Source: Streptococcus parasuis (lineage in GTDB: Bacteria > Bacillota > Bacilli > Lactobacillales > Streptococcaceae). Taken from it: DNA of 64,000 bases. Numbering within the stretch: position 1 is the first letter of the stretch; each line of letters starts with the position of its first letter. Under the pieces are notes generated by a model. The model was not told where the DNA came from. It did not search any database and was given only the letters and a program-made list of their open reading frames with translations. Positions 30,501-40,390 of the stretch are shown here, one piece after another. The DNA lies in NCBI RefSeq assembly GCF_021654455.1, contig NZ_AP024276.1, forward strand, positions 1,116,001-1,180,000, written 5' to 3'. A program made the translations under genes and the position numbers.

Positions 30501-30797
30501 TTATTGCTCCAGCAGATCCGCTAATTCTCTCAGTTGACTTGCTAAATTCGAGCGGTCAAAAAGCAAATTATAGACTCCATCTTCACTCAATACACCGCAA
30601 GGAATACCATCAAAATAACCCTTATTGGATAAATCAAGATCTTCCATATAGGTCTGGCTTTGATAATAATCTAGCAACCGTAAATAACTTGATTGTGCCT
30701 GATTGAGTTGGGTAACACTATCAGCAAGGGACTTGTTCATCTCCAGATGCATATTAAATATTTTTTCCATCTCTACGACACGTTTCCTAGCTTCCAT
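30501..30797 (-). CDS. DUF4298 family protein
   Basis: A 98-residue soluble, helix-rich acidic protein with a heptad-like region (about residues 5-50) suggesting a coiled coil, followed by a GYFDGIPCGVLSEDGVYNLL segment that is conserved in the family as I remember it. No function is known. GGGGGA precedes the start, and the gene follows pcp by 12 bases, so they are probably co-transcribed. Confidence 0.75.
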   Translation of the reverse strand: MEARKRVVEMEKIFNMHLEMNKSLADSVTQLNQAQSSYLRLLDYYQSQTYMEDLDLSNKGYFDGIPCGVLSEDGVYNLLFDRSNLASQLRELADLLEQ

Positions 30798-30809
30798 ACA
30801 ATCCCCCCA

Positions 30810-31457
30810 TCAATGTGTTGCACCTCCAACGTTCTTCACATCCTCTTTGTCTTTATATGCAACTATTGCTCCAATGGCTGCTTCAACTCCTCTAACAATA
30901 TCGGCTAGAGACATAGAGGCAAAGCCTGGTTTGTCAAGAACCTGTTCCGGAAGAAACGGAATATGAAGAAAACCAGCCTTAGTCTTTGGAAATTGTTTAT
31001 CAGCTAAGTAAAGAGCTTGGTACATGAGATGGTTGCAGACAAAGGTCCCTGCAGTATTAGAAACAGAGGCTGGAAGACCTGCTGCACGAATGGCTTCAAC
31101 CATTGCTTTGATGGGTAAGGTTGAAAAATAAGCAGGTTGCCCATCTTCACGAATCATAGTGTCAATTGGTTGTTGTCCTAAATTATCTGGAATGCGAGCA
31201 TCGTCTTGATTAATGGCTACACGCTCGGGTGTTAATTCCGTCCTTCCACCAGCCTGTCCAATACATAGCACAATATCTGGTGCATACTTAGCCATGGCTT
31301 CTTCAAGAACACTTGCAGCTTGATAAAAAACAGTTGGAATCTCCTCAAGAAGAATCTCTGCGCCTGCAATCTGCTTCGGTAAAGATTTAATGACCTCCTG
31401 TGCAGGATTGATAGACTCACCTCCAAATGGATCAAAACCAGTTACTAATATTTTCAT
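30810..31457 (-). CDS. pcp: Pyrrolidone-carboxylate peptidase (pyroglutamyl peptidase I)
   Basis: Removes N-terminal pyroglutamate from peptides in the cytosol. The 215-residue protein has the start [13 protein letters not shown] and [18 protein letters not shown] with the catalytic glutamate near residue 81. The active-site cysteine is in [15 protein letters not shown] (about 144), and a C-terminal histidine lies in [10 protein letters not shown]. Family length is normal. Confidence 0.95.
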   Translation of the reverse strand: MKILVTGFDPFGGESINPAQEVIKSLPKQIAGAEILLEEIPTVFYQAASVLEEAMAKYAPDIVLCIGQAGGRTELTPERVAINQDDARIPDNLGQQPIDTMIREDGQPAYFSTLPIKAMVEAIRAAGLPASVSNTAGTFVCNHLMYQALYLADKQFPKTKAGFLHIPFLPEQVLDKPGFASMSLADIVRGVEAAIGAIVAYKDKEDVKNVGGATH

Positions 31458-31464
31458 TCTGTTC

Positions 31465-32220
31465 TCACTCCTTCAAACGAATTTCTCCATAATGAAATTT
31501 TTGATTGGGTCTTACATGACGTTTAAAGCCAAATTCTTCAAAAACACTGTCTCTGAAATGAGCCTTGACAAGAATTTTTTCCCTTGCAACCCGTTTTGCC
31601 TCAAGAAGCAACTCTTTTGACAATCGACTTCCGTCAGCCATCTCCACTAAACCAGCAAGATTGTTTGATTCCTTGATTTCTTCTGAAAACATGGGATCAA
31701 AGTAAATGACATCAACAGACTTATCTATTTGTTCTTTCAGATAGGTTAAACTATCTATACATTTAGTTTGAACGGATCGCATAGCACAATCCACCAGCAC
31801 ATTACTACTGTTGAAATCCTGTAAACCACGACTAACAATAAAATAAATAAGCCGTGAACTCTCCAAGGATGTCACCTGATGACCTGCACTTGCTAATACG
31901 ATACTATCAGAAGCCAGTCCCATGGTACAATCTAAAATCGTTTTCTTTGATGCCCCAATTAGATCTAATAGCGGATCATGTCCTGCTTTTATTCGCAACA
32001 TCGCTGTGTCAGGGTGGAAAAAGAAGGTTTGACCATTTCTCTGCTCTAAAACAATCTTATTTTGATAGAGCACAAGCACCTTTTCTGCTCCCTTTAATAA
32101 AGAAGAAACGGACTGCTTGTTTCTTTTCAAGTATTCTATACCTAACTCCTCAGCCAGCTGTTTCGCCTTTGCAACAAGATTATCGTCCATCCTCAGACTC
32201 GTAGTGATTATTACTTTCAT
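31465..32220 (-). CDS. Class I SAM-dependent methyltransferase, RsmJ-like
   Basis: A 251-residue protein with SAM-binding [16 protein letters not shown] (about residues 93-108) and the amino-methyltransferase motif YFDPMFSEE (about 172), placing it with RsmJ-type (PF04445) guanine-N2 methyltransferases. The target in this genus is uncertain. I start at 32220 ([10 protein letters not shown]). The longer reading from 32265 begins upstream of an almost perfect promoter. That promoter puts the transcript start only about 3 bases before this ATG and there is no ribosome-binding site, so the mRNA may be leaderless. Confidence 0.8.
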   Translation of the reverse strand: MKVIITTSLRMDDNLVAKAKQLAEELGIEYLKRNKQSVSSLLKGAEKVLVLYQNKIVLEQRNGQTFFFHPDTAMLRIKAGHDPLLDLIGASKKTILDCTMGLASDSIVLASAGHQVTSLESSRLIYFIVSRGLQDFNSSNVLVDCAMRSVQTKCIDSLTYLKEQIDKSVDVIYFDPMFSEEIKESNNLAGLVEMADGSRLSKELLLEAKRVAREKILVKAHFRDSVFEEFGFKRHVRPNQKFHYGEIRLKE

Positions 32221-32229
32221 ACTGTATCT

Positions 32230-32258
32230 AGTATACTCAAAAAACAGAATGAACTCAA
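32230..32258 (-). promoter_or_regulatory. Promoter placed inside the carB terminator, driving the methyltransferase gene
   Basis: -35 TTGAGT (32253-32258), a 17-base spacer and -10 TATACT (32230-32235), whose downstream edge is only 9 bases before the ATG at 32220. Confidence 0.7.
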
Positions 32259-32276
32259 CATTCATCCTGTTTTTAG
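32236..32276 (-). terminator. Terminator of the pyr/car operon
   Basis: The stem CAGGATGAA/TTCATTCTG (one G-U pair) around a seven-base loop, followed by six T, a few bases after the carB stop. Confidence 0.85.
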
Positions 32277-32282
32277 ATCCTA

Positions 32283-35200
32283 TTAAATTGCCTGTGTCAT
32301 AAAGCTACGGCTTTCTAGAACTTTAACCATGGCTTCGGCAGTATCAAGAGCTGTAAAGAGAGGAATTCCTCCTTCGATAGCAGAACTACGAATCACTTGC
32401 CCAGCACCATCTGCTACACGCTTTTTACCAACTGTGTTAATAATAGCTTGGACTTTCCCAGCTCGAACGAGACTAGGAATATCTTGATTTTCAGGATCTC
32501 CAAGTTTTCCAATGAGCGTAACAGGTAAGCCATTTTCAATCAGATAGTCTGAAGTACCGACTGTCGCAAACAGACCATAACCCAATTCGTAGAACCGTTT
32601 TGCAAGAGCAAGGGCCTCTTCCTTATCTTCATCTGCAATAGTGAAGACAATGTTCCCAAATTCTTCTAGATGCTGATAACTTGCTTCAAAAGCCTTATAG
32701 AGGGCTTTTTCAAGTGTGACGTCTGAACCCATAATTTCACCAGTTGACTTCATTTCTGGGCCTAAAAGACTATCTACTTTAGCTAATTTTGAGAATGAGA
32801 AGACAGGAGCTTTGACGTGGACTTGTTGACTTTCAGGATAGAGTCCATCTTCATAACCAAGTTCTGATAGGCCTTGCCCCAAAATCAATTTCGTTGCCAC
32901 TTGCGCCATCGGAATATCTGTTACTTTTGACAAGAATGGAACCGTACGACTGGCACGAGGATTTACCTCGATGACATAAACTATTTCGTCTTTGATGACA
33001 AACTGAATATTCATCATACCAATACAGTTCAAGCCGATAGCTAGACGTTTTGTATAATCCGCAATCGTTTCTTGCACCTTTTTTGATAAAGTCTGTGGTG
33101 GATAAACTGCCATTGAGTCCCCTGAGTGAACCCCAGCACGTTCAATGTGCTCCATGATACCAGGAATTAACACATCAGTACCATCTGATATAGCATCCAC
33201 TTCACATTCACGACCTACAATATATGAGTCAACCAAGACAGGGTGTTCGGGCGACGCCTTAACTGCTGTTCGCATATAAGAACGTAGGTCATTTTCATTT
33301 TCAACAATTTCCATCGCGCGCCCCCCCAAAACATAAGATGGCCGTACAAGCACAGGGAATCCAATCTTGCGAGCTGCTTCTAAGGCTTCCTCTTCATTTG
33401 TTGCAGTTTGCCCAGGTGGTTGTGGAATACCCAAATCTTTCAAGGCTTTTTCAAATAAATCACGATCTTCTGCTCGATCCAAATCAGCTACTTGCGTACC
33501 TAAGATTGGAATACCAGCTTTTTCCAATGGTTCCGCCAAGTTGATAGCAGTCTGTCCACCGAATTGAACGATAACACCTTTTGGTTGTTCCAAGTCAATC
33601 ACGTTGAGGACATCTTCAAGAGTCAGAGGCTCAAAATATAACTTGTCAGAAACAGAGAAGTCTGTCGAAACTGTTTCAGGGTTTGAATTCATAATAATCG
33701 CTTCATAGCCTGCGGCCTGAATGGCTTTTACCGAATGGACTGTCGCGTAGTCAAACTCAACACCTTGCCCAATCCGAATCGGACCTGATCCTAACACAAG
33801 GACAGATTCTTTCTCAGACCGAATGGATTCATTTTCCCACTCATAGGTCGAATAGAAATAAGGTGTTGAACTTTCAAATTCAGCTGCACAGGTGTCCACC
33901 ATCTTATAAACAGGAATAATCTTATGATCTGTACGCAACTGACGAATATAGGACTCTGTTCTACCCCAAAGTTCTGCAATTTTACGATCTGCAAAGCCAT
34001 ATTTTTTAGCTTTTTTCAACAAATCAATATTATCATGATTGATTGCTAATTCCTGCTCGATTTCTAATATATGAAGCAGTTTATCAAGGAAGAAGATATC
34101 AATTTTTGTTAATTGAGCAAGCTCCTCAACAGTATATCCTCGTCTTAGACCTTCTGAAAGATAGAAAAGACGGTCATCTTGAGCCTTAACAATTTTTTCT
34201 ACTAAAGCATCATCAGACAAGTGACTTAGCTCAGGCATTTCATTGTGGTAAACACCAATTTCCAAGGAACGACAAGCCTTCAGAAGACTTTCTTCAATGT
34301 TACGACCTATTGCCATCACTTCCCCAGTTGCTTTCATCTGTGTACCAAGACGACGTTCCCCTTTTTCAAATTTATCAAAAGGGAAGCGAGGAATTTTAGC
34401 AACAACGTAGTCGAGTGCTGGCTCAAACATAGCGTAAGTTGTTCCCGTTACAGGGTTTACCATCTCGTCCAAGGTCAAACCGACAGCAATTTTAGCAGCT
34501 AATTTGGCAATTGGATAGCCTGTTGCTTTTGAAGCTAAGGCTGATGAACGAGAAACACGTGGATTCACCTCAATGACGTAGTATTTGAAACTATGTGGAT
34601 CTAAAGCCAATTGAACATTACAACCACCTTCGATTTTCAAGGCACGAATGATTGTCAGACTGGCATCACGTAGCATTTGATTTTCAATATCTGAAAGCGT
34701 CTGAGTTGGCGCAAATACAATCGAGTCACCTGTATGAATTCCAACAGGGTCAAAGTTTTCCATGTTACACACAACAAGGGCATTATCCGCAGCATCACGC
34801 ATGACCTCGTATTCTATTTCTTTAAATCCAGCAATCGAACGTTCAATCAAACATTGAGTAACAGGCGAAAGTTTCAATCCATTTTCAGCAATTTCTTTCA
34901 ACTCCGACTCATTGCTACACATACCGCCACCGGTACCTCCTAAGGTAAAGGCTGGACGAACAATTACTGGATAGCCAATTGTCTTAGCAAAAGCCAAGGC
35001 CTCCTCAACCGTTGTAACAATTTCAGATTCAGGAATTGGCTGTTGCAAATCCTCCATCAGTTGCTTAAATAGGTCACGATCCTCAGCCTGATCAATTGCA
35101 GACAGCTTAGTTCCCAATAACTCAACACCAAGTTCATCTAAAATACCAGCTTTAGACAGTTCCATAGCCATATTTAGACCAGTTTGACCACCAAGTGTTG

Positions 35201-35462
35201 GTAAAAGAGCATCTGGACGCTCTTTCCGCAAAATACGTGTAACAAATTCAATCGTGATAGGTTCAATGTAAACCTTATCCGCGATTTCTTTATCTGTCAT
35301 GATTGTTGCAGGATTTGAATTGACCAAGACAACGCTATAGCCTTCTTCTTTCAAAGCTAAACAAGCCTGTGTCCCAGCATAGTCAAACTCAGCAGCCTGA
35401 CCAATCACAATGGGACCAGACCCAATCACCATAATTTTTTTAATATCCGTACGTTTAGGCAT
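32283..35462 (-). CDS. carB: Carbamoyl-phosphate synthase large subunit
   Basis: Makes carbamoyl phosphate from bicarbonate, ATP and ammonia delivered by CarA, for pyrimidines and arginine. The 1059 residues hold two ATP-grasp halves (carboxyphosphate domain about 1-400, carbamate domain about 550-930) with repeated [22 protein letters not shown] starts, and a C-terminal allosteric domain (about 935-1055). The start is conserved in the family ([17 protein letters not shown]). No Shine-Dalgarno sequence precedes it; the repeat block 35463-36001 abuts the ATG directly. Confidence 0.97.
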   Translation of the reverse strand: MPKRTDIKKIMVIGSGPIVIGQAAEFDYAGTQACLALKEEGYSVVLVNSNPATIMTDKEIADKVYIEPITIEFVTRILRKERPDALLPTLGGQTGLNMAMELSKAGILDELGVELLGTKLSAIDQAEDRDLFKQLMEDLQQPIPESEIVTTVEEALAFAKTIGYPVIVRPAFTLGGTGGGMCSNESELKEIAENGLKLSPVTQCLIERSIAGFKEIEYEVMRDAADNALVVCNMENFDPVGIHTGDSIVFAPTQTLSDIENQMLRDASLTIIRALKIEGGCNVQLALDPHSFKYYVIEVNPRVSRSSALASKATGYPIAKLAAKIAVGLTLDEMVNPVTGTTYAMFEPALDYVVAKIPRFPFDKFEKGERRLGTQMKATGEVMAIGRNIEESLLKACRSLEIGVYHNEMPELSHLSDDALVEKIVKAQDDRLFYLSEGLRRGYTVEELAQLTKIDIFFLDKLLHILEIEQELAINHDNIDLLKKAKKYGFADRKIAELWGRTESYIRQLRTDHKIIPVYKMVDTCAAEFESSTPYFYSTYEWENESIRSEKESVLVLGSGPIRIGQGVEFDYATVHSVKAIQAAGYEAIIMNSNPETVSTDFSVSDKLYFEPLTLEDVLNVIDLEQPKGVIVQFGGQTAINLAEPLEKAGIPILGTQVADLDRAEDRDLFEKALKDLGIPQPPGQTATNEEEALEAARKIGFPVLVRPSYVLGGRAMEIVENENDLRSYMRTAVKASPEHPVLVDSYIVGRECEVDAISDGTDVLIPGIMEHIERAGVHSGDSMAVYPPQTLSKKVQETIADYTKRLAIGLNCIGMMNIQFVIKDEIVYVIEVNPRASRTVPFLSKVTDIPMAQVATKLILGQGLSELGYEDGLYPESQQVHVKAPVFSFSKLAKVDSLLGPEMKSTGEIMGSDVTLEKALYKAFEASYQHLEEFGNIVFTIADEDKEEALALAKRFYELGYGLFATVGTSDYLIENGLPVTLIGKLGDPENQDIPSLVRAGKVQAIINTVGKKRVADGAGQVIRSSAIEGGIPLFTALDTAEAMVKVLESRSFMTQAI

Positions 35463-35667
35463 AATTTATGATACAGAGCCCGTTAAGAGGACAAAGCGAA
35501 AATAGGAAACTCGACGCTGATGCTTAGAGCATCAAGACGATGTTTATCTTTTTCGCACAATCCTTAGGGCGTGTTCGAATAGGATAATCAAATCTTACTC
35601 AAACCTGTATCTTCTCCTTTCTATTTGTCAACTCACAGGTTGACATTAAATAAGATAAGTCCGACGC

Positions 35668-35783
35668 TTAACAGTTCAGCTCGATAATAGATGAACTGTT
35701 AAGCTAGTGCAAGGGATAGCCTGACCTCCATAGAGGCAGGCGTAGGGAAATGAGTTGCTGGCAACCATCGACCTGTCCCTTGC
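35668..35783. repeat. Stem-loop unit a of the car repeat array
   Basis: Hairpin A has arms TTAACAGTTCA (35668-35678) and TGAACTGTTAA (35692-35702), then GCTAGTG (35703-35709). Cruciform B follows, with outer stem GCAAGGGA (35709-35716) and TCCCTTGC (35776-35783). The inner hairpin is 35719-35741, and GTTGC/GCAAC also pair. Confidence 0.85.
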
Positions 35784-35831
35784 CTTTCTATTTTCTATCT
35801 CTCCGGATAGAATTAAACAATAGTCCGACGC

Positions 35832-35949
35832 AGTAAGGGTTAGCTCGATATTAGTTAAACCTTACTGCTAGTGTCAGAGTTAGCAAAGATCCCATAGGAC
35901 TTTGCGTAGGAGGACAAATGCGTTCGCATGAAGTCCGACTTGCTCTGAC
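35832..35949. repeat. Stem-loop unit b of the car repeat array
   Basis: Same layout as unit a but different stem sequences. Hairpin A has arms AGTAAGGGTTA/TAAACCTTACT (35832-35842, 35856-35866), followed by GCTAGTG (35867-35873). Outer stem GTCAGAG/CTCTGAC (35873-35879, 35943-35949). Inner hairpins are GCAAAG/CTTTGC (35883-35905) and GGAC/GTCC around ATGCG/CGCAT (35912-35936). Confidence 0.85.
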
Positions 35950-35957
35950 CGACGTGA

Positions 35958-36069
35958 GAAAATGGATTCGACATTAATCCATTTTCGAGCTAGTGCAAGG
36001 GATAGCCTGACCTCCATAGAGGCAGGCGTAGGGAAATGAGTTGCTGGCAACCATTGACCTGTCCCTTGC
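35958..36069. repeat. Stem-loop unit c of the car repeat array
   Basis: Hairpin A has arms GAAAATGGATT/AATCCATTTTC (35958-35968, 35976-35986), then GCTAGTG (35989-35995). The cruciform is nearly identical to that of unit a (outer stem 35995-36002 with 36062-36069). About 110 bases from 35989 repeat those from 35703 at an offset of 286. Confidence 0.85.
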
Positions 36070-36120
36070 CTTTCTATTTTCTATCTCTCCGGATAGAATG
36101 AAATAATCAACCGATGTCTG

Positions 36121-36227
36121 AAATCTCTATTCAATCATAATTGAGGTTTTAAAACTAGTGTCTAAGCTAGCAACTGAACGAAAATGCAGCACTAGTTCTC
36201 AGAATTCGACTCAACTTTTCAGCTTAG
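36121..36227. repeat. Stem-loop unit d (degenerate) of the car repeat array
   Basis: Hairpin arms AAATCTC/GAGGTTT (36121-36127, 36143-36149), linker ACTAGTG, and outer stem CTAAGCT/AGCTTAG (36162-36168, 36221-36227). This repeats the layout of the other units with unrelated stem sequence. Bases 36228-36279 up to carA show nothing further. Confidence 0.65.
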
Positions 36228-36279
36228 TGGACAATTGCATACGCGCATGTAATCTCGAAGTCGCACTATATTTTGTTTG

Positions 36280-37362
36280 TCAATTGTGCTCTTGTTTAAA
36301 TGAGTCCATCAAGTCCATGAATTCATCAAAAAGATAGCTAGCATCGTGAGGACCGGGTGCTGCATCTGGGTGAAATTGTACCGAGAATCCTGGAAGGTAT
36401 TTATGACGCACACCCTCGACCGATTTATCGTTGATTTCTTCATGCGTAATCATGAGACAATCCGGCAGATCTTCACGCGAAACCGCAAAACCATGGTTTT
36501 GGCTTGTAAAGTCTACACGACCAGTTACAATTTCTCTAACAGCATGGTTGAAACCACGGTGTCCAAATTTCATCTTATACGTCTTAGCACCATTTGCCTT
36601 GGCATACAATTGATGGCCCATACAAATACCAAAAATAGGGATTTTCCCTTGGATACCACGAATCATTTCCAACGCTTCCGGTACATCATCTGGATTTCCA
36701 GGACCATTGGACAACATCACACCATCTGGAGAGAGTGCTAAGATTTCTTCTGCTGTCGTATCAAATGGAACTACAGTAACATTGCATTCACGCTTGGACA
36801 ATTCACGTAAGATTGAATGCTTCAAACCAAAATCAACCAAGACCACGCTACGCCCAATTCCCGGAGCAGGATAAGCTGTTTTCGTTGATACTTGCTGAAT
36901 ATTATTGGTCGGTAATACTGTCGCACGCAACTGATCTGTCAAATGCTCAATGGAATCACCCACATTTGCAATTGTTGCCTTCATAGTCCCATGTTTACGA
37001 ATAATTTTTGTTAAGGCACGCGTATCGATACCAGAAATCCCTGGAATATTTTTTGCTTTTAAAAATTCATCTAATGTTAGTTGGTTCCGCCAGTTGCTTG
37101 CCCGTCTAGCCCACTCACTAACAACTACTCCTTTACAAGTTGGATTAATGGACTCATAATCATCACGATTGACACCATAATTCCCTACCAAAGGATACGT
37201 AAATGTTAAAATTTGACCATTATATGATTGGTCTGTAATGGACTCTTGGTAACCTGTCATGCCCGTTGAAAAAACCAGTTCACCAGTCACATCTAATTCG
37301 GAACCAAAGGCTTCCCCTTCAAAAATAGTTCCATCTTCCAAAATTAATCGTCTTTTTGACAT
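36280..37362 (-). CDS. carA: Carbamoyl-phosphate synthase small subunit
   Basis: Hydrolyses glutamine and channels ammonia to CarB. The 360-residue protein has an N-terminal domain ([24 protein letters not shown]) and a class I glutamine amidotransferase domain. The nucleophilic cysteine is in [11 protein letters not shown] (about residue 244) and the catalytic histidine in [14 protein letters not shown] (about 330). I start at 37362 ([10 protein letters not shown]), the family start. The ORF extension to 37428 reads into the repeat block. No ribosome-binding site precedes this start. Confidence 0.96.
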   Translation of the reverse strand: MSKRRLILEDGTIFEGEAFGSELDVTGELVFSTGMTGYQESITDQSYNGQILTFTYPLVGNYGVNRDDYESINPTCKGVVVSEWARRASNWRNQLTLDEFLKAKNIPGISGIDTRALTKIIRKHGTMKATIANVGDSIEHLTDQLRATVLPTNNIQQVSTKTAYPAPGIGRSVVLVDFGLKHSILRELSKRECNVTVVPFDTTAEEILALSPDGVMLSNGPGNPDDVPEALEMIRGIQGKIPIFGICMGHQLYAKANGAKTYKMKFGHRGFNHAVREIVTGRVDFTSQNHGFAVSREDLPDCLMITHEEINDKSVEGVRHKYLPGFSVQFHPDAAPGPHDASYLFDEFMDLMDSFKQEHN

Positions 37363-37901
37363 AATCAATGATACAAAGCCCGTTAAAAGGACAAAGCGAA
37401 AATAGGAAACGCGACGCTGATGCACCAAGCATCAAGACGACGTTTATCTTTTTCGCACAGTCCTTAGGGCGTGTTCGAATATGATAATCAAATCATAGTC
37501 GAACACGTATCTTCTCCTTTCTATTTGTCAACTCACAGGTTGACATTAAATAAGATAAGTCCGACGCTTAACAGTTCAGCTTGATAATAGTTGAACTGTT
37601 AAGCTAGTGCAAGGGATAGCCTGACCTCCATTGAGGCAGGCGTAGGGAAATGAGTTGCTTGCAACCATTGACCTGTCCCTTGCCTTTCTATTTTCTATCT
37701 CTCCGGATAGAATTAAATAATAGTCCGATGCAGTAAGGGTTAGCTCGATATTAGTTAAACCCCACTGCTAGTGTCAGAGTTAGCAAAGGTCCCATAGGAC
37801 TTTGCGTAGGAGGACAAATGCGTTCGCATGAAGTCCGACTTGCTCTGACCGACGTGAGAAAATGGATTCGACATTAATCCATTTTCGAGCTAGTGCAAGG
37901 G
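37363..37901. repeat. Repeat block R2 between pyrB and carA, gapless copy of R1
   Basis: Same modules as R1, in the same order: palindrome (about 37378-37490), unit a (37568-37683), unit b (37732-37849), and unit c cut off within its cruciform at 37901, where pyrB begins seven bases later. In R2 the hairpin CGTGTTCGA/TCGAACACG after the palindrome is perfect. Together with R1 it makes carA the only gene between two direct repeats. Confidence 0.9.
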
Positions 37902-37907
37902 AAACTT

Positions 37908-38831
37908 TTATGCCTTGCCATTCACTATCGCTTCTAAGATAGCCATTCGGACAAATACACCATTTTGCATTTGACGGACAATGCGTGATTTAGGTGCTTC
38001 AACCAAATGATCAGCAATTTCTACATCACGATTAACTGGTGCTGGATGCATTACAATTGTCTGTTCTTTTAGTCGTTTATATCTATCCTCAGTTAATCCA
38101 TGCAAACGATGGTAATGTTCTTTTGAAAAACTTTCTGACCCATCATGTCGTTCGTGTTGAACACGGAGCAACATCAAGACATCTACTTCTTCAATAATCT
38201 CATCAATGTTTACATGTTTACCATAAATATCAAATTCTTCCGCATACCATTCTTCAGGACCAGTAAAGTAAATATCAGCTCCCAATCGTTTGAGAATTTG
38301 CATATTTGATTTAGCAACCCTCGAATGAGTGATGTCCCCTGCAATAGCGATTTTTAACTGATCAAAGCGGCCAAATTCTTCATAAATTGTCATCAAATCA
38401 AGCAGAGATTGACTCGGATGCTGACCTGAACCATCTCCTCCATTGACAATTGAAGTCTGTATTGTCGGACTATCAATCAATTGTTTGTAGTAATCTACCT
38501 CTGAGTGTCGAATCACACAAATATCGACTCCTAATGCCGACATGGTTAGAATTGTATCATAAAGGGTTTCGCCTTTATTTACCGAACTCGTACGGGCATC
38601 GAAATCTATCATTCCCATGTCTAATCTAAGTTCAGCCATTTCAAATGATTTGTGAGTGCGTGTTGAATCCTCAAAGAATAAATTTGAGGCATAATATTTA
38701 CGATTTAAAGCAACAGGCTCACCTTTTTTGAAAGCTAATCCCCGTTGGATAAGTCCCAGCACTTCTTCATTCGAAAGTGTTTCCATTGTCACCAAATGTT
38801 TTAGAGATACTTTACCATCTACAATTGTCAT
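37908..38831 (-). CDS. pyrB: Aspartate carbamoyltransferase catalytic subunit
   Basis: Condenses carbamoyl phosphate with aspartate, the first committed step of pyrimidine synthesis. The 307-residue protein has the carbamoyl-phosphate loop [13 protein letters not shown] (about residues 53-65), HPSQSLLDL (about 137-145) and the aspartate-binding LRVQHER. The regulatory subunit PyrI is absent, as usual in Firmicutes. It follows pyrR by 28 bases. Confidence 0.96.
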   Translation of the reverse strand: MTIVDGKVSLKHLVTMETLSNEEVLGLIQRGLAFKKGEPVALNRKYYASNLFFEDSTRTHKSFEMAELRLDMGMIDFDARTSSVNKGETLYDTILTMSALGVDICVIRHSEVDYYKQLIDSPTIQTSIVNGGDGSGQHPSQSLLDLMTIYEEFGRFDQLKIAIAGDITHSRVAKSNMQILKRLGADIYFTGPEEWYAEEFDIYGKHVNIDEIIEEVDVLMLLRVQHERHDGSESFSKEHYHRLHGLTEDRYKRLKEQTIVMHPAPVNRDVEIADHLVEAPKSRIVRQMQNGVFVRMAILEAIVNGKA

Positions 38832-38859
38832 GATACTTACCGCCTTTAATCTACTTGAC

Positions 38860-39381
38860 TTATTCCGCTTCTACTAATAAAACAGCATCTTGTTGGTCAA
38901 TTTCCGTCATATGAACAATGATTTCCTCTGTCCGACTTGTTGGAATATTTTTTCCAACATAATCTGCACGAATCGGTAATTCTCTATGACCGCGGTCAAC
39001 CAATACAGCCAAACTAACGCGAGCGGGTCTTCCAAGTGACACAATATTATCAATTGCTGCACGAATGGTTCGTCCAGTATAGAGTACATCATCTACCAAG
39101 ATGACATCCCGATCATTGACATCCGCAGTAAAATTCGTTGTATCTTCTTCAACTTTCACATCATCTCGGAAAGGCTTGGTATCTAATTCACCCAGAGGTA
39201 CATCAATCCCCTCAATTTGCTTCAGCCTTTCTTGAATTCGCTTCGCTATAAAAACACCTCGTGTTTTAATGCCAGCAAGAACGATATTGTCTAAATTTTT
39301 GTTGCGTTCGATAATTTCATATGTGATGCGGGTAATCGCCCGCTTCATGGTCATATCATCAACGATTTCTTTTGTCTTCAT
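38860..39381 (-). CDS. pyrR: Pyrimidine operon attenuator / uracil phosphoribosyltransferase
   Basis: Binds the operon leader RNA when UMP is high and causes termination. The 173-residue PRTase-fold protein carries the PRPP-binding motif [20 protein letters not shown] (about residues 96-115). The start at 39381 (MKTKEIVDD) has GGAGG seven bases upstream; the ORF start at 39420 lies in the terminator. It heads pyrR-pyrB-carA-carB and controls it through the leader at 39392-39624. Confidence 0.95.
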   Translation of the reverse strand: MKTKEIVDDMTMKRAITRITYEIIERNKNLDNIVLAGIKTRGVFIAKRIQERLKQIEGIDVPLGELDTKPFRDDVKVEEDTTNFTADVNDRDVILVDDVLYTGRTIRAAIDNIVSLGRPARVSLAVLVDRGHRELPIRADYVGKNIPTSRTEEIIVHMTEIDQQDAVLLVEAE

Positions 39382-39391
39382 AAGACCTCCA

Positions 39392-39430
39392 AAAAATATA
39401 GAAAAAGTCTCCTTTTCCAAGGAGACTTTG
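39392..39430 (-). terminator. Attenuation terminator of the pyr leader
   Basis: The stem AAAGTCTCC/GGAGACTTT (39404-39429) followed by a T-rich tract just before the pyrR ribosome-binding site. It is the regulated terminator of the PyrR mechanism. Confidence 0.88.
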
Positions 39431-39574
39431 AAAATATCAGCTAATATGGTCTTTGAGTCCTACGATTATTATGGCAACGAATAAAAAACATTGTTTCCTA
39501 TTTCCCAATGCTGAGAACCTTGCTCAATATCAAAAGTAAACTAAAAGACAATCAAGACCAGCCTAATGATCATC

Positions 39575-39610
39575 CGACTCCTTGTCTGCCTCTCTGGACA
39601 GGTATTAAAG
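39575..39610 (-). promoter_or_regulatory. PyrR-binding anti-antiterminator in the pyr leader
   Basis: The minus-strand loop TCCAGAGAGGCAG sits between CCTGT and ACAAGG arms and matches the known PyrR-binding loop (ARUCCNGNGAGGYU) closely. PyrR-UMP binding here should prevent the antiterminator that competes with the stem at 39404-39429. Bases from 39431 to 39575 hold the antiterminator; no gene is present. Confidence 0.85.
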
Positions 39611-39624
39611 GATTTATTAAGCAG

Positions 39625-39653
39625 AGTATAGCATAAAATACTGTCCTTGACAA
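39625..39653 (-). promoter_or_regulatory. Promoter of pyrR-pyrB-carA-carB
   Basis: -35 TTGTCA (39648-39653), a 17-base spacer and -10 TATACT (39625-39630). Confidence 0.85.
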
Positions 39654-39708
39654 TTTTTTTGTTGAAAAAAATACTAACTTTCGGTTTTTAGTGGAAATCA
39701 TTTTTAAT

Positions 39709-40335
39709 CTATTTATTAGGCGCAACACGTAGACACTTGATTCCAGCTAATCCAAATCCGCAGATAAGATAGGCCGCAAAAATAATTCCTACATAGGTCA
39801 ATACATACGACCAGCCATATTTAGGCACATTTAAAAAGAAATAGGCAAATGGACTATCCTTGGCATCCGGAATTGGAATCTTGAGGAAAAAGCCATTGAT
39901 TAATCCAAAAATCATATACAGAACTGGTAATAACGTCCACCAAATCGGATCAAACCATTTATACTGGCGCTGCTGATCTACAAAGAGGGTATCCAACAAA
40001 AAGTACAAAGGAACAACATAGTGGCAAAGTATATTCTCAACACGCCAAAAATCTTCGGCCAGTGGTGCCAACATAAAATGATAGACCACACAGGTAATCA
40101 TTATTGACATTGTTACCGCAGCCTTTATTCGAAGGAACTGAGGACCTTGTAAATCGTTTCCCTTGAACATGGCATAAACCATATACACAGCGAACAGGGA
40201 GACCAGTAAGTTAGACTGTACTGTGTAGTACATAAGCATGCCGATGCCATACTTGATAATCTCCAAAGCTGTACCAGTAACAGCTAAAATAGCCAGCAGA
40301 CACCTACTGTAAAACAAAATACTTTGATATTTCAT
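39709..40335 (-). CDS. Pr6Pr family membrane protein
   Basis: A 208-residue protein with six predicted membrane helices. It contains TVQSNLLV near residue 38 and CHYVVPLYFLLDTLF around 105-119, with conserved H and asparagine residues in the membrane, typical of the Pr6Pr (FAR-17a/AIG1-like) family. The biochemical role is unknown. It is monocistronic, between the pyr promoter and yjdM. Confidence 0.7.
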   Translation of the reverse strand: MKYQSILFYSRCLLAILAVTGTALEIIKYGIGMLMYYTVQSNLLVSLFAVYMVYAMFKGNDLQGPQFLRIKAAVTMSIMITCVVYHFMLAPLAEDFWRVENILCHYVVPLYFLLDTLFVDQQRQYKWFDPIWWTLLPVLYMIFGLINGFFLKIPIPDAKDSPFAYFFLNVPKYGWSYVLTYVGIIFAAYLICGFGLAGIKCLRVAPNK

Positions 40336-40349
40336 AATATCCTTTCAAA

Positions 40350-40380
40350 AACGCGAAAAGACTGGTCAACCAGTCCTTTC
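40350..40380 (-). terminator. Terminator after the zinc-ribbon gene
   Basis: AAAGGACTGGT pairs with ACCAGTCTTTT on the minus strand, just past the stop at 40391. Confidence 0.85.
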
Positions 40381-40390
40381 CAAATCTATA

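Larger units (their letters stand above)
35463..36001. repeat. Repeat block R1 between carA and carB, gapless copy of R2
   Basis: A 539-base segment beginning at the base before the carB start codon. It aligns without any gap, at a constant offset of 1900, with the block upstream of carA (37363-37901). I counted 27 differences, about 95% identity. It consists of stem-loop modules: a BOX/RUP-like palindrome (about 35478-35590), then units made of hairpin A, the linker GCTAGTG and a two-armed cruciform B. There is no ORF. Confidence 0.9.

Noticed and set aside
32117..32302. Plus-strand ORFs around 31854-32302
   Set aside because: Antisense to the methyltransferase gene and the carB terminator, without start signals.
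35463..37901. CRISPR array or tandem coding repeats in the car region
   Set aside because: The repeats are palindromic modules with changing stems, not constant repeats with unique spacers of equal length. No cas genes and no open frame are present.
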